NCBI GenBank assembly: GCA_032622095.1
Contig: CP136063.1
Location: forward strand, 145,815,379 to 145,879,378
Direction of reading: 5' to 3'
Source: Siphonodentalium dalli
Taxonomy: Eukaryota; Mollusca; Scaphopoda; Gadilida; Siphonodentaliidae
DNA length: 64,000 nt
The notes under the pieces were generated by a model that ran no database searches, had not been told where the DNA came from, and saw only the letters and a list, made by a program, of their open reading frames with translations. This document shows positions 59,341 to 64,000 of this stretch, piece by piece. The position numbers were made by a program, and so were the translations under genes. Each line of letters opens with the position of its first letter. The stretch's first letter is position 1.

Positions 59341-61896
59341 TAATCCCTTTGGTAATACGATTGATTTGTAGATTATTTGGCAGCTAAGAGGTGTGATACC
59401 ACCTGCATACATCCCAGCATTGCTCAGCATAAGATAGACTGAGCGAATTTTCTTAATTGTATGATCAACGAATTGATTTATATGAGCATTTTTATGCAGG
59501 GGGATGCCCAAGTGAGTGACGCTTTCTGTTTCATATATTGGCTTCTCGTTTAATGTCCAAGTATTTTTTGTGCGAGATTTTGATGACGCGCCAGATTCGC
59601 TGAAAACGATCACCTTACACTTTTCCTGGTTATACTGGTACCGCCATTTTTGACTGAACTTTCCACAAATATCACATAGTAGTTGAAGGCCATTTGCGGT
59701 TAGAGATAATAGCGTCATATCGTCGGCCTGTGTTGGTGAAGCACAATTGATGGAACCCAATCTCATCCCTAACTGTGAGTTCTCTAGTTCAGTTAATAAA
59801 TCGTTTATAAATAGCATATACAATACAGGGGATAATATGTTACCTTGTCTTGTACCTTGGCTAATATCAAATGTTCTTGAGTTTGCATTGTTGAATCTGA
59901 CGACGCATTTGAAACCATTAAGTAGAGTGTCAAACAATAGAAATATCTTGCCGCAAAAACCACGATTATATAACTTGAATAGTAGTCCGTCTATCCACAC
60001 TGTGTCGAAAGCTTTTCTGACATCAAGGAAGCATGTGTATAACGGACTGTGTAATTTGCTGGTATATGTGAAACATTCGTTTAAAACAAATGATGAGTGA
60101 AGACAGCTGACTTCTTTCTGAAAGCCGTTTTGCAAAGGGTGAACACGAATGAGCTCAGGTGTGTGTGTTTCTAGGCGCGTGAGTATAACTTTTTCCAAGA
60201 CTTTATATAATACTGGGAGAAGAGTGATTGCTCTGTAGCTGTCGAACACCTTTTTCGGTTTTGCCCCACCTTTATATAAAGGGATTATCACGCCAATTTT
60301 TGCCCGGTGTGGGATGTGATTGAGTTCCATCATCATCGACAGCATATATGCTACAGACGTAATGAGACTTTCGCCTCCATGAATAAGGTGTTCATATGAA
60401 AGTGAATCGTGACCTGGAGCTTTGCCTTTGCCGGCGTGTTTTAATGCATTGTGCACTTCTTCTGGAGTTATTTCATAACATAATATGGCGTCAATTTCTT
60501 CTGAGCATTGTGTACTAATTATTTGTGAGACGGAATCAGTGACATATCTAAAATGCTCGTGATTAAAATTTTCTGAGTCAAACTTGGAGTATAGAGATTC
60601 AAAGTAATCGGCCCATGCATTTATTACATCATCGGGCTCTCGCAGAGGATTACCATCCACTTCGAAAAGATTATGTGAAGGGTCTTTCCGTCGATTACGA
60701 TTGCCATTGAAAGCCCTGAAGAAATTATTAATATTTGACTCTGCCATATGATCTACTCTATCGTCCATTTGTCTTAGAAAATTTTCATTAGCTTTTCTAT
60801 GCTCACGTCGGAAAAGGCATTTTGCATCCTTGTAATTTTTGTAGTCAGGATGTGTGTTGTCATGTGGTTTACCGGAAATGATCCAAATATTGCGGTAGTG
60901 TTTCATAGCTTTGTGCCGCTGTTTTAGGTTATCATTCCAGTAAGGCTTTAAGTGTCGTTTAAATGATGTGACTGGGACAAACACTTCAGCTGCGTCAGTA
61001 ACTGCATATATGACTTTGTTGTAGAATGCATTTAGGTCTTCCTTGGACGCAATTGAATGTGGTGGTAGACTGCCGCCTATTTGGGCCTTATATTGCATGA
61101 TGTTCTCGCTTGCTGATTCAAATTTCCTCCAGTTAGGTTTTATTTGAGCGGATGTTAGGCTAGGGTCGTTGGCGCTTTCGCCGTATGATATGCTCATGAC
61201 GATAGGGCGATGATTTGGGGAGTCACCCAAGACCTCAATTTTAGATATTCTCGACTTGTCTTGTGTCGGTACAAGAATGTGGTCGGTTATGCTACCTCCA
61301 TTTCCATTGGGCGCAACAAATGTTTCGGATAATCCCCTGCAAAGAGGGCTTGAATTTGCTGAGAAGAATTTGCTTTCATTCACAAATGTGGAGAATGACC
61401 TGTTTCTGGCGTCTGATTTTTGAAGATTACCATTGAAGTCTCCCATCAAGATCAAATGCCCCAACGAGGAGTAACTGCTTATTATATCTGAGAGAAATTT
61501 GATATAGTCTCTGTAAAATTCGACAGCGTAGTTGGTACATGGCATGTATACCTGAAAAATGTAGATATATACCCCCGGTCTGAGCCTAAACTGTATGCCA
61601 CAAATGCGATCGTCGGACATGTCTAAAATTGTTATCTTGCTGTTATGCTCGGTTTTCCATAGAAGGGCGACACCTCCTTTGTATCTTCCGCGTTGCATAG
61701 GTACACGTTGAGTTGCATCACAAACTGCGTGAAAACGATAATTTGGATCAACTGATTCCAGAAAGTGAGCGTTATGTTCGTGGAGCCAGTGTTCTGATAT
61801 CCCACATATATCGGTATTTTGAGTTGACAACATATTACTGAGATAACTGCTGCTGGAGAGCAACCCGGTACAATTCCACGTAACAACATTCAGCAT
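59341..61896 (-). pseudogene. LINE ORF2 endonuclease + reverse transcriptase, copy II
   Basis: 852 open codons, the same length as copy I. Substitutions include SITDHIL for SIIDHIL in the endonuclease, QYKAQI for QYQAQI, YEHLIHGG for YEHFIHGG, GGAKPKK for GGTKPKK and LQNGFQK for LQKGFQK. Catalytic blocks GDFN, FLDVRKAFDTV and QADD are kept. Truncated by the hAT insert at the same codon. Confidence 0.92.
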
Positions 61897-62009
61897 TACC
61901 GCAAAAATTGGATTGACTTACAAACAAAATTAATAGGAGCATGCGACCAAAGGTAGCTGAGAATATAGAGATATATATACCAAGTACAATGAATAGTTGT
62001 GCCTATAAT

Positions 62010-62219
62010 TTACGTGCGTGTGTTGGTATCATTGGAAATCCATTCTGTGCACGTGACTCCTTTTGGGAAGCAGTCAGGGCCTCTACAGTAGATACTATCT
62101 GAAACACCAACGTTAATTCGGGCTGATATTTGGCCATTGCTGCGAGATCTGAAAACATGAACAATTGTGAATTTAACATGTGCGTCGATCAAAAATTTGG
62201 CCAGAATTTGAGAGTTCAT
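62010..62219 (-). pseudogene. Probable LINE ORF1 C-terminal remnant, copy II
   Basis: Identical in sequence to the frame at 50033-50242; the same tentative reading as an ORF1 end (CFPKGVTCTEWIS). Confidence 0.4.
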
Positions 62220-62240
62220 TGTTTCTGGTAGATTGGAATA

Positions 62241-63007
62241 AAATTCTCTTTATGTTGGAATTATTCCATCGGAGTTGAAAGATTTATCTTTTCTTGTTTA
62301 GATATTGTTATGTAAACAAAGCATAAAAAGTTACTTTCCTGGTGTTTCTTTATATTATGATGGTAAACATAACGAGCGTTCCTTGTTGCTCAATTCCTTA
62401 TTTGGAAATAATAAAGAGCGTTTATACCATTTGTGTGTGATTAGCCAGTAGCATTGTGCTGCCTTCTATAACACAATCAGACTCTTGTTTAGGTAAAATG
62501 TAGTAGGTCTTTATGTAAGCATGATGCTTAAGCGATAGTGATCGTATATTTGAACCAAAATGTATGCGTTTTAATATTTTTCTGTTTACGGTGTTTGGAA
62601 CAAATATGAATATTTTCGACAACTAAGCCCTCTCGTCCCTTTAATATAATTAATATAACATCCCTCATCCAATAATCTCCAAATTGCATATCTAATTTCA
62701 ATCATAGTTACACGTCACACCGCCCCTCATCATTTGCCAATTGTACACCCTTTTTTTGCTGCTGCTGCTGCAACTGCTCAATTTCTTTAAAAATTATTGA
62801 AAAAATGGCCCTCCCGCCCGCCGACATTTACCTCTGATTTTTTTTTTCGATCATCGGTCCACACCAAAATTGAGCACACGTCCCTATATAATATACCTAT
62901 TTAAACCGACTATACACGGTGGTGTAATAGATCAACCGTTAATTTAACCGTTTAGGTAGCATATTTCCACGTATAGGTTATCGCGACAAATCCCTGCTGA
63001 TCTGTTA
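62241..63007 (+). repeat. Gene-end fragment fused to S4 (truncated by a LINE)
   Basis: Counterpart of 50264-51050, with the same gene-end/S junction at ATTG (62304). S4 breaks at CTGATCTGTTA, where a different LINE begins. Confidence 0.85.
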
Positions 63008-64000
63008 GTTTAAACATATTTTATTGTATCATTTATGTACAAATGGGATTGGGGCACAAGTTATACAACTTAGATAGCCCCTCTCCCCATATAATTACAC
63101 ACGTTATTATAACAACAAGATGGTATATACATATGTTTAAATTGTTTTTTTGTGTGTGTGTGTTACCAGATCCGGGTTCAAATATGTGAGTTCATTTAGT
63201 TTGATTACTGGTTGTTGACATAGAGAAGATGTGTTTGTCAGTTTTAATGTTATCTTTTAATGTTTTAATATTACCTTTTGGCTCTGCATGGGGTACTAAG
63301 ACGATGGCGTTCGTGCGTGACGTTGACCCAGGGGTGGTGAATGTGTTAATTGGTAAAGCGGTTTGTAGCGACTATATATTTTTGAACTTCTGCAAATATT
63401 AATTTGTTTTTGTTATTACTAATGTTTGTTAGACCTTTAAGGAAGCCGGTGGTATTATATACAGTGATACCCTTTGTTCTAAGCCTATTAAAGAACAGTA
63501 CGCGTTGTGTCTGGTATAAGGGGCATAAGAAAAAGTAATGGTGGGCGTCTTCGATTTCGTTTCCACAATCACAGAATGGGCTAAGAGCTATGTGGTTTTC
63601 AAATTTGTCATGATTTAGGTCGCTGCATTTGTTTCTCAATTTGGTATGTATTATATTGTTTTTTCGGGAACCGGTATAATAGTAATTTGGGGGTTTGGGT
63701 ATGTCGTATATAATTTTGAGGAATATCTTGAATTCATGTAGGCTTTCAGCTTTGGTTACAATGTCGGGGAGTTTGTTCCAAGTTAGGCACATTTTTGGCA
63801 TGAACGATTTTCTGAAATGTTCTGTTTCACAATAATATGCGTAGAAGTCGCCAGGTCTTCTGAAGGAATAACCCGATACCTCGCCGGCTCGCGGTGGTAG
63901 GAGTATGGTTAGATAACTAGGTGCGTCAGCATTTATTATTTTGTAAAGCGTTTGTAATTTGTGAAATTCGCGTCTTATTTGCAGTGTGGGCCAGCCAACT
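63008..64000 (-). mobile_element. Second LINE family, 3' part, runs off the right edge
   Basis: 3' UTR from 63008 (complement ends ...AATATGTTTAAAC, without a poly-A run) to 63345, then the ORF2 C-terminus. It is unrelated in sequence to the LINE at 57029-62240 and interrupts S4. Confidence 0.85.
63346..63999 (-). CDS. LINE ORF2 C-terminal region, partial (5' end outside window)
   Basis: The minus strand is open from the window edge for 217 codons to a stop at 63346. It starts VGWPTLQIRREFHKLQTLYK and IINADAPSYL, passes FRKSFMPKM and WNKLPDIV, then has HTKLRNKCSDLN and a zinc motif C-x-C-x7-HH-x4-C (CDCGNEIEDAHHYFFLC). These are the post-RT blocks of CR1/jockey-group LINE ORF2 proteins. The internal ATG at 63801 is not a real start, since homology extends upstream. 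Whether the RT upstream is intact cannot be seen. Confidence 0.85.
   Translation of the reverse strand, partial: VGWPTLQIRREFHKLQTLYKIINADAPSYLTILLPPRAGEVSGYSFRRPGDFYAYYCETEHFRKSFMPKMCLTWNKLPDIVTKAESLHEFKIFLKIIYDIPKPPNYYYTGSRKNNIIHTKLRNKCSDLNHDKFENHIALSPFCDCGNEIEDAHHYFFLCPLYQTQRVLFFNRLRTKGITVYNTTGFLKGLTNISNNKNKLIFAEVQKYIVATNRFTN

Larger units (their letters stand above)
57029..62240 (-). mobile_element. Non-LTR retrotransposon (EN+RT), copy II, with nested hAT
   Basis: Same element, boundaries and hAT insertion as 45066-50263, so it is a product of segmental duplication and not a second retrotransposition. It ends 5' at the same truncation point against AAATTCTCTTTATGTTGG (62241). Confidence 0.9.
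51439..63007 (+). repeat. Composite mobile unit, copy II
   Basis: Same order as copy I without fold-back C or the patch, so it shows the fuller gene. Differences include a 139-bp segment at about 51804-51942 absent from copy I, one unit fewer in the short tandem repeat, and microsatellite and C/G-run lengths. The final S (S4) is cut at 63007 by another LINE. Confidence 0.88.

Overview
The window is animal nuclear DNA. It has spliced exons with GT/AG boundaries, introns of up to about 14 kb, AT-rich sequence and very dense transposable elements. No prokaryotic operon, rRNA, tRNA or CRISPR array was seen. Frequent TACATGTA words, roughly 170-bp repeats carrying GGGGCATAACTC, and GACGGACAGACAGACAG tracts suggest a marine invertebrate, perhaps a mollusc or other lophotrochozoan. 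That is an impression from repeat style and is not proven.

Region 1 (1-23.4 kb) is the 5' end of one host gene on the minus strand: a Scribble/LAP-family leucine-rich-repeat polarity gene. Four coding exons can be placed to the base: exon 1 at 23003-23164, exon 2 at 8939-9056, exon 3 at 2802-2880 and exon 4 at 2441-2530. Their phases join without a break, and the gene continues beyond the left edge. Introns 1 and 2 hold three hAT-type MITEs with perfect or near-perfect 8-bp target duplications, palindromic MITEs, an element with 9-bp flanking repeats, a composite inverted-repeat element and 170-bp repeat arrays.

Region 2 (23.4-34.9 kb) is intergenic. A giant fold-back element fills 24680-31036; its left arm carries a near-perfect 1361-bp tandem duplication. 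It is followed by a LINE tail fragment, the C-terminal end of a KRAB-A-domain-containing-2-like (integrase-type) transposon protein, and the 3' end of an L2/CR1-like LINE.

Region 3 (34.9-64 kb) is a large tandem duplication of a composite mobile unit, with copy I starting at 34930 and copy II at 51439. Each copy has a promoter-like region with two perfect NRF1-type palindromes, then a gene joining a C76-like cysteine protease domain to zinc-binding motifs like those of Helitron proteins. After that come a short PIF/Harbinger-like fragment, a direct repeat 'S', a minus-strand EN+RT non-LTR retrotransposon (1088 codons once an inserted hAT element is discounted), and a second S. Copy I is further damaged: a 5.3-kb fold-back element sits inside the protease gene, and about 1.0 kb of the gene is replaced by 323 bp copied from an arm of that same fold-back. 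A different LINE interrupts the final S and runs off the right edge.

Only the Scribble-like gene looks like a functional host gene. The transposon proteins are interrupted in every copy seen here. The most unusual features are the series of long fold-back elements rich in YY1-like AAGATGGCGGC motifs and the layered, datable history of the duplicated composite unit.
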